Notes under the pieces: generated by a model
Seen by the model: the letters and a program-made list of their open reading frames with translations, nothing else
Told to the model about the DNA's origin: nothing
Database searches by the model: none
Program-made: the position numbers and the translations under genes
NCBI GenBank assembly: GCA_030535355.1
Contig: JAUNIO010000022.1
Location: 1-41,373 of the forward strand
Reading direction: 5' to 3'
Length of the DNA stretch: 41,373 nt
Source of the DNA: a bacterium
GTDB lineage: Bacteria > Vulcanimicrobiota > Xenobia > Xenobiales > Xenobiaceae
Shown here: piece after piece, positions 1-7,645 of the stretch
Layout of the letters: each line of letters opens with the position of its first letter
How positions within the stretch are numbered: position 1 is the stretch's first letter

Positions 1-291
1 GTGGGTGTGTGCTTGGGGGGGAGTGCTGCCCGCGCTTTGTTCGTCTTCGGAGAATGGGGATTCGTACCCGACGTCACAGCGACACTCATGCTCTCCGTTT
101 ACGCTTACGGAAAAATGCGTGCCTTTAATGCTGCATTTAATTGCAGGTTCAGAATCTATAGCGACATGAGGAATCCCAGCGCGGTTGAGCTGACTGATAA
201 TATTCTCAGGATGGGGATGCAGTTCCAGTAGAGCGGCGGCCAGCATATCTCCGGCAGCGCCCATGTTGCATTCGAAATACAGGGTTTTCAT
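1..291 (-). CDS. larC: LarC, nickel-pincer cofactor nickel insertion protein (N-terminal part, cut by window edge)
   Basis: The minus strand from ATG at 291 is open to the window edge (97 codons). It begins MKTLYFECNMGAAGDML, the start typical of LarC, the CTP-dependent enzyme that inserts nickel into the pyridinium bis-thiocarboxylate mononucleotide cofactor of lactate racemase and related enzymes. The visible part ends in ...QAHTH, where many LarC proteins have a His-rich, metal-binding stretch. The catalytic C-terminal half lies outside the window. A nickel-type ECF transporter is encoded upstream on the same strand (1991-4520), which supports the assignment, although an unrelated gene and a repeat element lie between. 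Seen: the N-terminal motif. Known: the LarC family role. Inferred: participation in a lar system here. A plus-strand frame over 1-231 is a shadow. Confidence 0.88.
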   Translation of the reverse strand, partial: MKTLYFECNMGAAGDMLAAALLELHPHPENIISQLNRAGIPHVAIDSEPAIKCSIKGTHFSVSVNGEHECRCDVGYESPFSEDEQSAGSTPPQAHTH

Positions 292-387
292 GGGGTATCA
301 TCCTTCCATTGTGTTCTATATTTAGTCGTTAACTGAAACTTTTTACTTCGAGAAATCGGTTAAACTTACCAACCAATGAGGTTAGGT

Positions 388-1512
388 TTAATAATCCCGC
401 CAGCAGGAAGGTCTATAATAACGGTCACTTGGATGTCTTCGCTTCTGACTGGAGATATTAATCCCCATACAGCTGAGAATATAGTTGAGGACCCACAGAC
501 TCCCTATTATTGCTAATACTTCTGTGAAAAAGAGAATGCCGCGGAATAGATCATTATAGCGTATGTAAATTTTATAAAACATCAAAATAACAATAATTGC
601 TATTGCTATGTAACTTATCAGGATGATCCGATAAGAGCGGGAAGTGATGATCTTAGGTGCCGGCGGTGGCGGAACGAGATTAAATTGAGAATCTGCCTTG
701 CATATCCTGGTATTGAGCTGCTCTATCTTGTCGCTTATCTGCTGGCGCTCAGAACTGGGAATTTTGAGCTGCTCTTCGGTATAAGGAAAAAAAATAAACG
801 GTTTTTCTTCTGCTGCTTCTAAGCATTTATGCAGAAGCCTTACTTCTGCCTTTAAGGAAGCAATATAAATATGTTTAGAACTATCGGCAGTAGATTCCGC
901 AGTAGTTTCCGCTTCTAATATATCCGCTAAGGAACTCAAAAGTCTCACGCAATGATGGTAATAGCAGTCTTTATGCGATTCGCTGTATTGAATGGCTACG
1001 TCTCCTAAGATCAGGAAAGCTTCGGCTAAGTTTAGCAAAGTGTTGCTTTTCATTGTGGGAGAGACATTGCTGAAGTAATAATCTAAGCTGGCGAGGTTGA
1101 TCGCCAGCATATTGAGCTCCAGGCTGCGCTCTTGGGGAGTTGCCCATTTAGAAGAAAATGAAATGGCTATCTGGCATATATTGCGGTAAATGATGAAATC
1201 AATGGGATGCTTGTAAGGAAATCTTTGGGTTAGCAGCAGCTCGAGCGCTTCGTTCCAGAGCTGCTTTTCTATCTGCTGTCTGACCAAGCGCAGAAGTTCT
1301 AGTTCACTTGTTTTAGCCGTGCAGTTTTGCAAGCTGTCGGGACTGAGCGCCGACGAGATGTCTGGCAGTTCATCTTCAAGACTAACTTTGCTGCAGATAC
1401 CGCAGTTGCGGCACTTGTAGATAATAACGCCGCAGTTCAGAGAAAGGACATCTATGTCAGGGGCTTGGGTGCTTAAGGTATCTTGACCACAATATGGACA
1501 GTGAGAAGACAT
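388..1512 (-). CDS. Zinc-ribbon membrane protein of unknown function
   Basis: About 374 residues. Two CxxC pairs at the N-terminus (CPYC near residue 5, CRNC near 35) form a probable zinc ribbon. A long helical region follows, rich in Leu, Glu and Ala, and two hydrophobic segments lie near the C-terminus (around residues 290-310 and 325-345), ending in a short basic tail. I chose ATG at 1512 because GAGAG lies just upstream; the frame also opens at TTG 1521, which has no good ribosome site. The plan (ribbon, helical middle, two membrane segments) resembles the proteins at 36138-38162 and 38400-40025, but this one lacks their conserved NNYGTIINAQ segment, so it is at most a distant relative. 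It sits between larC and the MITE-like element. No function is recognised. Confidence 0.8.
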   Translation of the reverse strand: MSSHCPYCGQDTLSTQAPDIDVLSLNCGVIIYKCRNCGICSKVSLEDELPDISSALSPDSLQNCTAKTSELELLRLVRQQIEKQLWNEALELLLTQRFPYKHPIDFIIYRNICQIAISFSSKWATPQERSLELNMLAINLASLDYYFSNVSPTMKSNTLLNLAEAFLILGDVAIQYSESHKDCYYHHCVRLLSSLADILEAETTAESTADSSKHIYIASLKAEVRLLHKCLEAAEEKPFIFFPYTEEQLKIPSSERQQISDKIEQLNTRICKADSQFNLVPPPPAPKIITSRSYRIILISYIAIAIIVILMFYKIYIRYNDLFRGILFFTEVLAIIGSLWVLNYILSCMGINISSQKRRHPSDRYYRPSCWRDY

Positions 1513-1701
1513 ATCTCTCAATTTCTGTACTTAGGGGATAATACCTAGGCATGAGCCTTGCGAAATCCTGTAAAGCATTGAGATCTCAGCTCGCTCGACG
1601 ATATTATGCAGTTCTAGATGCAGGATATGCGGACTGACATTGGAGATAGGAGTTATGGACCTGTCACAGCTGTTATCCGATATTGCCATGCTCTCAGCAT
1701 T

Positions 1702-1972
1702 GCTCTGATACCAATATCATTTAGTTAAGATTCAATGTCGTTAACTTAAGGCTCAACGACATTGGAGATGTTGACTCATATACAATTATCGCCACGTTCA
1801 TGCCTGCGTATAAGCTAGAGCATAACACAAGCTAAACCTCGATTCCCCAACAGTCTTGGGCACCCCCTCTGTCGCAGTCGCGACTTCTCCCCCTCCCATC
1901 CTTTAGGGGGAGTCAGATAGTTTCGCAGGTTAGCTGATCGCTAACTAAATGATATTAGCTCTGACACCAATA
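1702..1972. repeat. MITE-like element, best copy (element A)
   Basis: Non-coding element in the 1522-1990 gap. Its ends are inverted repeats: AATATCATTTAGTTA at 1713-1727 and its complement at 1942-1957. Imperfect direct repeats (GCTCTGATACCAATA at 1702-1716; GCTCTGACACCAATA at 1958-1972) flank it like a target duplication. Inside are a hairpin with 10-bp arms (CAATGTCGTT...AACGACATTG, 1733-1764), a segment shared with other copies (about 1766-1830), a short GTCGC...GCGAC hairpin near 1871-1884, and a CCCCCT...AGGGGG hairpin near 1889-1911. Positions 1903-1957 recur exactly, inverted, at 41319-41373. Related partial copies lie near 9.6, 17.1, 20.2, 22.7, 30.6 and 34.4 kb. No transposase is present, so mobility would have to be supplied in trans. 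Confidence 0.8.
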
Positions 1973-1990
1973 AAGGCGATAATCTGCTTT

Positions 1991-2698
1991 TTACAAGCCG
2001 ATGGCTTCCACATCTGCTGCGTCCATTTTTTCCCGGTCGAAAAGCAGTTCTTCTGTTGCCCCATCGGCGAAATAGCGGCCCTGTTTCAGTATTAAGCAGC
2101 GCGGGCAGACTTCGGCAGCAAAGGTCAGATCGTGGGTAGCGATGAGCATAGCGTGGGGCAGCTTTCGCAGCAGCTGAATGAGGCGGCGGCGGGATCTGGG
2201 GTCGAGAAAGGCGGTGGGTTCGTCCATGAGCATGACGTCAGGCCGCATGGCCAGAACCGTGGCGATGGCGGCCATGCGTTTTTCGCCGCCCGACAGTTTG
2301 AGGGCGGATTTATCCCGCAGATGAGCGATGCCGAGCTGGTTCAGACGGTCTTCGACGCGATGGCGCACGCTCTCTTCATCTAGACCCAGGTTGCGCGGCC
2401 CAAAGGCTATATCGTCGTAGATGGTAGGCATGAAGAGCTGATCGTCGGGATTCTGGAAAATGACCCCGGCCTTGGCGCGGATCTCCGTCAGATTTTCCTT
2501 GGTTAACGGCAGACCGGCAATGTTGGCTTCACCGCTTCCCGGCAGAATCCCTACCAGCGACATGATCAGCGTGCTTTTTCCGGCCCCGTTGGCGCCGATT
2601 AAAGCCAAATGCTCACCTTCTGACAGGTGCATGCTCAATTTATCTATAGCCAGGGTGGCGTCGGGATATTTTACGCTCCAATCGCTGATCGTTACCAA
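1991..2698 (-). CDS. Nickel/cobalt ECF transporter ATP-binding subunit (LarO/CbiO/NikO type)
   Basis: ABC ATPase of about 235 residues that powers uptake of a transition-metal ion. Visible are Walker A (GANGAGKST), a Q-loop (FQNPDDQL), the ABC signature LSGGEKR, Walker B (VMLMDEP) and the switch histidine (ATHDL). The frame runs open upstream to 2842, but that part lies inside the preceding Q-subunit gene and reads as shadow. I place the start at TTG 2698, which has GGAGAG eight bases upstream and overlaps the Q gene by 7 bp, implying translational coupling. The expected N-terminus (MVTISDWSVKYPD) then begins directly with the ABC fold. It is the last gene of the M-Q-O operon. Given larC nearby, nickel is the more likely substrate, but cobalt cannot be excluded. 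Confidence 0.92.
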   Translation of the reverse strand: MVTISDWSVKYPDATLAIDKLSMHLSEGEHLALIGANGAGKSTLIMSLVGILPGSGEANIAGLPLTKENLTEIRAKAGVIFQNPDDQLFMPTIYDDIAFGPRNLGLDEESVRHRVEDRLNQLGIAHLRDKSALKLSGGEKRMAAIATVLAMRPDVMLMDEPTAFLDPRSRRRLIQLLRKLPHAMLIATHDLTFAAEVCPRCLILKQGRYFADGATEELLFDREKMDAADVEAIGL

Positions 2699-3495
2699 GG
2701 GAACAACTCTCCAATCGCGGTCATGATATCCCATTCGCGGAACAGGACGGCGGAACCCGCTCCGAGGATCAGAAAGATACCGTCGGCCGGCCTCCAGGCC
2801 GGGGAGGGGACATACCGGCGTCCCAGACTCTGGCAGCGGCACTGCATAGCGTTATAGACGCGCTCGGCCCGATCCGCACTGCGCAGCAGTAGCTGGCCGG
2901 CTAAAGGAGCAAATTCCCGCAGATTAGGCCATTGTCTGCCTTTAGAGCGCAGTCTGAAGGCGGTGAGCAGATTGACGGCTTCTTCGGTCAGGATGCCCAA
3001 ATAACGGTAGGTCATTTCCGTCAGCGCGATCAATATCTCCGGCAGGTGTAAGCGGTGCAGCTGAGCGGTGAGCTGGGCGAACGGAGTCACAGACACGAGA
3101 ATTAGCACTGCACTGACGCTGAGCAAAGTGCGCAGGAGCAGAACCGCCAGAGAGAGCATTCCTGCGCTGACGGTGAAGCTGCCTATTTGCAAAACTGGAG
3201 CACGGCTAAAATAGACGTTGCCCAAACCCGCCAGTAGGGCAAATGGCAGAGCCCAAACAGCGCGTCTCACGATCATGCCCAGGGGAACTGAGGCCAGGGC
3301 GGCGCAGAGTATGGGATAAAACAAAAACGGTGCCAGACGGTGCAGGGCGCAGCTGTCCAGAGAAAGCAGGCAGATTAGATAGACAAAGGTAACCAGCAGT
3401 TTGCCTAAAGGGTGCAGGCGATGCAGGGCCGTCTGACCTGCGGCCAGCTGCTCCAGAGCATAGAGTTCGTTTATTTTGCTGCGGATATCTGCCAT
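2692..3495 (-). CDS. Nickel/cobalt ECF transporter transmembrane subunit (LarQ/CbiQ/NikQ type)
   Basis: Integral membrane coupling (T) component, about 267 residues. It has several hydrophobic helices and, in the C-terminal cytoplasmic region, the Ala-Arg-rich coupling helices typical of CbiQ: RLRSKGRQWPNL near residue 181 and the second coupling helix around RSADRAERVYNAM. In the family this subunit links the substrate-binding MN protein to the ATPase. The gene starts at ATG 3495, 17 bp after the MN gene, and its last codons overlap the start of the ATPase gene, so the three genes form one transcription unit. Confidence 0.92.
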   Translation of the reverse strand: MADIRSKINELYALEQLAAGQTALHRLHPLGKLLVTFVYLICLLSLDSCALHRLAPFLFYPILCAALASVPLGMIVRRAVWALPFALLAGLGNVYFSRAPVLQIGSFTVSAGMLSLAVLLLRTLLSVSAVLILVSVTPFAQLTAQLHRLHLPEILIALTEMTYRYLGILTEEAVNLLTAFRLRSKGRQWPNLREFAPLAGQLLLRSADRAERVYNAMQCRCQSLGRRYVPSPAWRPADGIFLILGAGSAVLFREWDIMTAIGELFPW

Positions 3496-3512
3496 AATGA
3501 GCCTGTTATCGG

Positions 3513-4520
3513 TTAGGCGGGCGGGGCGCTGCGGCGTTTTTTACAGAAACTGACTGCCAGTCCCATGATACCGGCAAGAGCGCAGGTCAGCGCCGCTCCC
3601 AGCAGTCCTGATGCGCTCGTGCCTTGGCCTTCTCCTGAGGGAAAATCGTAATCGGGCAGGACGGCCAGACTTTTCTGTACGGCGGCGGCCTGGCTGTGCA
3701 CCGCGCCGCTGCGCTCCAATTCCGCCGAGCCGGTGATGCGCTGGATAGACCACTCCAAGCCGTCGGGTTGGCTTGAAGCCAGCAGCGAGAGACCTCCGCC
3801 CACCAGCACGGCCAAGACCGCCAAAGAGACGGCCAGGGGCTTAAGAGAAACGCTGTTCAGCCCTATCTGCGTGGATAAGTTTGCTGTCAACAGTTCGGGG
3901 CGCGTCTGCAGGACGTAAGTTAGAATGCCGGCGGTGACTGCTCCCTCGACGAGGCCTATGGCCAGGTGAATGGGCTGCATCAGGGAGAGGAAAAAGCCGA
4001 AGGGCAGCTCGGTTACCCCGGAAAACAGCGTTTCTAAGACCACGCAGAAAGCGCCCAGCTGCAGGCTAACCACTGAGGCTAGCATTGATGCGGCCCAGAT
4101 GCGTTTGGCTGTGACTTCTTGTCGCAGAATAGGCCGATAAATCAGTGGCCAGACCAGCAGGCAGGGAATTACTCCCATGTTGAAGATGTTGGCACCCAGA
4201 GCTAACAGGCCTCCGTCAGCGAAAAAGAGGCACTGCACGATTAGGACAGCGGTTATAGTTAGTAGGGCTGGCGCATCGCCCAAGAGACTGGCCAGAAGTA
4301 CCCCGCCGCCGAGGTGGCCGCTGGAACCTGTGCCGGGAATGGTGAAGTTGATCATCTGCGCGGCGAACACAAAGGCCCCGGACATAGCCATCAGGGGCAG
4401 TTTGCGCTCAAGCTGCGGCTCTTTGTCAAGTTTTTTTACCGCCCAGCCCAAGGCGCAGGCGCTGGTGGCATACATCGCGCCGCCTACGGGAGATGATAAT
4501 AACGCATCGGCCATGTGCAT
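3513..4520 (-). CDS. Fused nickel/cobalt ECF transporter substrate-binding protein (LarMN/NikMN type)
   Basis: About 335 residues. The first residues MHMADALLS match the CbiM/NikM family, in which the N-terminal amine and His2 help bind the metal; this fixes the start at ATG 4520. Further M-type signatures are INFTIPGTGSSGHLGGG and a series of membrane helices to about residue 245. The C-terminal part (PDGLEWSIQ near residue 252, an extracytoplasmic stretch, then one membrane helix and a basic end) is the PDGLE-type N component, fused to M as in LarMN of lactobacilli. It is the first gene of the MN-Q-O operon. I see no cobalamin or NiCo riboswitch motif in the 300 bp upstream. Confidence 0.92.
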   Translation of the reverse strand: MHMADALLSSPVGGAMYATSACALGWAVKKLDKEPQLERKLPLMAMSGAFVFAAQMINFTIPGTGSSGHLGGGVLLASLLGDAPALLTITAVLIVQCLFFADGGLLALGANIFNMGVIPCLLVWPLIYRPILRQEVTAKRIWAASMLASVVSLQLGAFCVVLETLFSGVTELPFGFFLSLMQPIHLAIGLVEGAVTAGILTYVLQTRPELLTANLSTQIGLNSVSLKPLAVSLAVLAVLVGGGLSLLASSQPDGLEWSIQRITGSAELERSGAVHSQAAAVQKSLAVLPDYDFPSGEGQGTSASGLLGAALTCALAGIMGLAVSFCKKRRSAPPA

Positions 4521-4827
4521 AGCTATCGGATCCTCGCTGTTATTAAACTAAATCAACTATAAACTTCATGCTCTGCTTTTTGCTCTGCTTTTGCATATCC
4601 TTCCATGCGGTCCTCTCACGAGATACAGCGCGTGGTGAAGTTCTATAGGCTGCCGAATTGGCTGGATATCATTTCCAAGTAGAATCATCTGGCTCAAGGA
4701 TCTGGTTCAAGGAGATAGGATTTGGAATGGCGCATATCAAAGACTAAAACTGCCGGATTCGAAAGCTTCGCTTGCCTAATGACTAGCCGGGCTGGAGTGC
4801 GGCAAATATCCATTATGAGGTGAATAC
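4521..4827. other. Divergent intergenic region without a recognisable element
   Basis: This 307-bp gap separates the minus-strand transporter operon from the plus-strand alcohol dehydrogenase and must contain both promoters. No B12 box, NiCo riboswitch core, strong hairpin or copy of the dispersed element was recognised. The only clear sites are the two ribosome binding sites: GAGGTG before 4828 and GAGGA on the complement before 4520. Confidence 0.5.
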
Positions 4828-5994
4828 ATGCTGGGCAACTTCAGTTATATGAACGCCACCAAACTGTACTTTGGCGAAGATTCTCTGCAGTATCTGAAAG
4901 ACGAGCTGCCTAAATACGGTCCAGCCGTGCAGCTGATCTATGGCGGCGGTTCCATTAAAAAGAACGGTATTTACGATGCCGTTGTGGAGATTCTCAAGGC
5001 CTGCGGCAAAACGGTCGTCGAAGATGGCGGAGTCATGCCCAATCCTACAGTTGAAAAGCTGCGCGAAGGCGTCAAAATTGCCCGCGATAACCATACGGAT
5101 CTGCTGCTGGCTGTAGGCGGTGGCTCCTGCTGTGACTACGCCAAAGCCGTTTCGGTGGCGGTACACTGTGATGAAGACCCCTGGGAGAAATATTTTATAC
5201 GCTTTGAAGAGCCTGCGTGCGAGATTGTGCCGGTGGGCTGTATTTTAACTATGGCCGGGACCGGATCGGAGATGAACGGCGGATCGGTGATTACTAACCA
5301 TGAAGCTAAACTGAAGATAGGCCACGTGTTCGGCGAAAACGTCATGCCTAAATTCTCCATCCTCAACCCCAAGTTCACCTATTCGCTGCCCCAAAAGCAG
5401 ATGATTGCTGGCATATACGATATTTTTAGCCACATCTGTGAACAGTATTTTTCCGGTGAAGACGACAATACCAGCGATTACCTGGCCGAAGGCCTGATGA
5501 AATCGGTAATACACAGTTCGCTCATCGCTTTGAAAAATCCTGAAGACTATGAAGCCCGCTCCAATATCATGTGGACAGCGACCTGGGCTTTGAACACGCT
5601 GATCGCCAAAGGCAAGAGCACTGACTGGATGGTGCATATGCTGGGCCAGGCTGTGGGCGCGTACACCGACGCTACCCACGGCATGACGCTGTCGGCGGTT
5701 TCTCTGCCGTATTACCGCCATATTATGCCTTGCGGTTTGGCTAAATTCAAACGCTTTGCCAAAGAAGTCTGGGGCGTGGAAACAGAGGGCAGGAGCGATA
5801 TGGAGATCGCTGAATCCGGTTTGTCGGCTCTGGAAGCATGGATGCGCCAATTGGGCTTGGCGATGAAGATTAGTGAGCTTGGAGCGGCCGAAGACATGAT
5901 TGAAGGTATGGCGGATGCGACCTTTATCCTTAAGGGAGGCTATAAGGTCTTGGATCGTTCCGAGGTGGTGCAGATTCTGCGCGAATGTCTGTAA
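4828..5994 (+). CDS. Iron-containing alcohol dehydrogenase (NADPH/NADH butanol dehydrogenase, BdhA/YqhD type)
   Basis: Group III alcohol dehydrogenase, 388 residues, normal for the family. It reduces aldehydes to alcohols (or the reverse) in fermentation, in the cytoplasm. Visible are the dinucleotide-binding glycine motifs YGGGSIKKNG (near residue 38) and VGGGSCCDYAK (near 96), and the metal ligands Asp198 and His202 in YDIFSH, His270 in VHMLG and His284 in THGMT. GAGGTG lies seven bases before the ATG. The substrate cannot be read from sequence; butanol-dehydrogenase-type or general aldehyde scavenging are the usual roles. The gene stands alone and is followed by a hairpin. Its last bases are part of a short direct repeat (TGTCTGTAAACAGA at 5986-5999 and 6006-6019). 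Confidence 0.93.
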   Translation: MLGNFSYMNATKLYFGEDSLQYLKDELPKYGPAVQLIYGGGSIKKNGIYDAVVEILKACGKTVVEDGGVMPNPTVEKLREGVKIARDNHTDLLLAVGGGSCCDYAKAVSVAVHCDEDPWEKYFIRFEEPACEIVPVGCILTMAGTGSEMNGGSVITNHEAKLKIGHVFGENVMPKFSILNPKFTYSLPQKQMIAGIYDIFSHICEQYFSGEDDNTSDYLAEGLMKSVIHSSLIALKNPEDYEARSNIMWTATWALNTLIAKGKSTDWMVHMLGQAVGAYTDATHGMTLSAVSLPYYRHIMPCGLAKFKRFAKEVWGVETEGRSDMEIAESGLSALEAWMRQLGLAMKISELGAAEDMIEGMADATFILKGGYKVLDRSEVVQILRECL

Positions 5995-6034
5995 ACAGAT
6001 GTGATTGTCTGTAAACAGACGTCTAGGATGTATG

Positions 6035-6067
6035 GGCGAGGAAAAGTGAGCGGAAGTTTTCCTCGCC
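6035..6067 (+). terminator. Hairpin downstream of the alcohol dehydrogenase, possible terminator
   Basis: Perfect 11-bp stem GGCGAGGAAAA / TTTTCCTCGCC with an 11-base loop, 40 bp after the stop codon. It lacks a following T-run on the plus strand, so it may act as an RNA-stabilising hairpin rather than an intrinsic terminator. Confidence 0.45.
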
Positions 6068-6194
6068 TGCGCTGTAATGTTAGCTGGGCTGAGGCAGAGT
6101 TCAAAAATAAGTATAATGGCCCCCAGATATTAGGACTAAGCTCTGTTGATTAAAGGTGAACATGGTATATACTCACCTCTAAGGATAATATACT

Positions 6195-6500
6195 ATGACT
6201 TACAAGCATTGCGCCCCAAAATTCAAAGCTAAAATTGTTTTGAAGGTTCTGCAGTGCTAAAAAGAACTCAGCGATCTAGCCAATGAATATAACATCAATC
6301 CGAATCTAATTTGGAAATGGCGAACAATTATTCTTGATAATGCAAGCTTATTACTCAACCCCCGATAAGCAAGCTGCCAACGCTAAGAGGGAGGAAAACC
6401 AGGGGAAAAGCATCAAAGAATGCTGTTTACGCTAGGTCAGCTGACGCTGGAGCGTGATTCATTCCAGAAGTCCTTTCGAAGTACAAGGCATAGCCGGTAA
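6195..6500 (+). pseudogene. Degraded IS3-family transposase OrfA
   Basis: One continuous 102-codon frame from ATG 6195 to TAA 6498 is broken by in-frame stops at 6258, 6366 and 6384. The translation still shows IS3 OrfA features: a start of the form MTYKHCAPKFKAKIVLKVLQ; the helix-turn-helix KELSDLANEYNINPNLIWKW; and, after the last internal stop, the terminal leucine-zipper-type motif LGQLTLERDSFQKSFR. No OrfB remains downstream and no clear terminal inverted repeats were found. The copy is inactive and old, because it decayed by point changes while staying in frame. It marks a former insertion between the alcohol dehydrogenase and the nitroreductase. Confidence 0.82.
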
Positions 6501-6552
6501 TATGCAGGCTGATCGGGAAGGCTATGATCTTTTGCCGGTGGTGATGATTGGC

Positions 6553-6681
6553 CTAGTGATCCGTATGCTGAGTGCGCCGCGTTTTGTCGTATTCGTTGCA
6601 TACTTCTTTAATCATCTGTAGCAAAACTTCTGCTGCCGGAGATAAATCGCTCAGATCGTTGGCTATGATATCCTTGACTTG
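6553..6681 (-). pseudogene. Possible remnant of a gene 3' end
   Basis: A 42-codon open stretch on the minus strand, stop TAG at 6553-6555, has no usable start and is closed upstream by a TAA. Its translation (VKDIIANDLSDLSPAAEVLL... ending TRRTQHTDH) looks like the helical tail of a real protein rather than random sequence. It sits between the dead OrfA and the nitroreductase start, in DNA that appears to have been rearranged. The family is not recognised, and it may be chance. Confidence 0.25.
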
Positions 6682-6689
6682 GGGGGCTT

Positions 6690-7403
6690 ATGCGGCGCGA
6701 AAAATCAGTAATTTTATGTGTTTTGGCGTTGGTCTTAGCGGCTGTCTGTGGCTGCGGCAGAATGTCGGCTCAGGAACCGTATGCCGGAACATCTGGGAAA
6801 ACATACGGCAGTGATGCTAATACTAAAGCAACGGAGACAGACATGACCGCAAGGAGTGAAAAACACAGCGACAATAAACTCTATGAACTGACCAGGAGAC
6901 GCCGTTCGGTGCGCAGTTATGCGCCTGAGCCTATTGATGACTCCGTCTTAAAAGAAATTATGAAAGTGGCCCTGACGGCACCCTCGTCTTTTGGACACCG
7001 TCCTGTGGAATACGTGATAGTCCGAGATCGGGATATGATTCGCAGGATCGGTGCCTGCAAACTTATGGGCGGTTCCCAGATTAATGGTGCCGGAGCTGTG
7101 ATTGTAGTGATGGTCAGAACTGCGGATAAGCGCGAAGCGGAATTTTGGATTGAGGATGGAGCGATCGCTTCGTCGTATATACTTTTGGCTGCCGAACAGT
7201 ACGGATTAGGGGCCTGTTGGGTGCATATCCGCAATCGGAGGGGGCAGAGGGGAACCTCAGATGAGGAAATCCGTGCGTTGCTGAGCGTTCCTGATGGCTA
7301 TACCGTGCTGAATTTAGTGGCTATCGGAACTAAGGGAGAGAGCAAAAGGGCCTATACGGACGCCGACCTGCCTATGGAAAAAGTGCATTGGGATAAATAT
7401 TGA
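6690..7403 (+). CDS. Nitroreductase-family protein with a lipoprotein-type signal peptide
   Basis: 237 residues. The nitroreductase fold (FMN-dependent NAD(P)H oxidoreductase) begins around residue 63 with LTRRRRSVRSYAPEPI, followed by TAPSSFGHRP and a C-terminal region with GLGACWVHIRNR and VLNLVAIGTKGE. Unusually, it is preceded by MRREKSV, a hydrophobic stretch and VCGC, which fits a lipobox with the modified cysteine near residue 22, and then a 40-residue polar linker. This predicts an extracytoplasmic lipid-anchored enzyme. A G-rich ribosome site precedes ATG 6690. A second start, ATG 6844 with GGAG upstream, would give an ordinary cytoplasmic enzyme, so the export claim depends on which start is used. 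The substrate is unknown. Confidence 0.85.
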   Translation: MRREKSVILCVLALVLAAVCGCGRMSAQEPYAGTSGKTYGSDANTKATETDMTARSEKHSDNKLYELTRRRRSVRSYAPEPIDDSVLKEIMKVALTAPSSFGHRPVEYVIVRDRDMIRRIGACKLMGGSQINGAGAVIVVMVRTADKREAEFWIEDGAIASSYILLAAEQYGLGACWVHIRNRRGQRGTSDEEIRALLSVPDGYTVLNLVAIGTKGESKRAYTDADLPMEKVHWDKY

Positions 7404-7517
7404 CATTTTTTAGCAGAATTGTCTGTGGAGAAACGGCTTCCATCCCTTCCTCGAGATATTCTATCTTGCTCTTAGGGTGCCTGTATGCCGTGCTTAAATT
7501 TTGAGCTGCCTCTTTGG

Positions 7518-7545
7518 TTTACTTATGTGGTTTTTGTGGTATAAG
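7518..7545 (+). promoter_or_regulatory. Putative sigma-70-type promoter for the 7646 gene
   Basis: TTTACT (7518-7523) and TATAAG (7540-7545) are separated by 16 bp, about 100 bp upstream of the start codon. The gene itself has a strong ribosome site, GGAGGTAAGGA, directly before ATG 7646. Assigned by eye from consensus similarity. Confidence 0.4.
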
Positions 7546-7645
7546 ATATATGATAACGGTTTTAGGTATGTATGGCCTTGTAAGGGTAGGGTAGCTCAAG
7601 GCATTGGCTAGGCAGCTCGAATCGGTAAAATTGTGGAGGTAAGGA

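Noticed and set aside
1-231. Plus-strand 76-codon frame at the left edge
   Set aside because: The minus strand of the same DNA encodes the unmistakable LarC N-terminus; the plus frame is a shadow.
2699-2842. Upstream extension of the transporter ATPase frame
   Set aside because: It lies inside the Q-subunit gene, has no ABC homology, and a TTG start with a good ribosome site exists at 2698.
4521-4827. NiCo or cobalamin riboswitch before the nickel transporter
   Set aside because: No conserved core or fitting hairpins were seen on the minus strand.
5986-6019. Short direct repeat at the end of the alcohol dehydrogenase gene as an attachment site
   Set aside because: Only 14 bp, 20 bp apart, with no integrase or tRNA nearby; a simple local duplication is enough.
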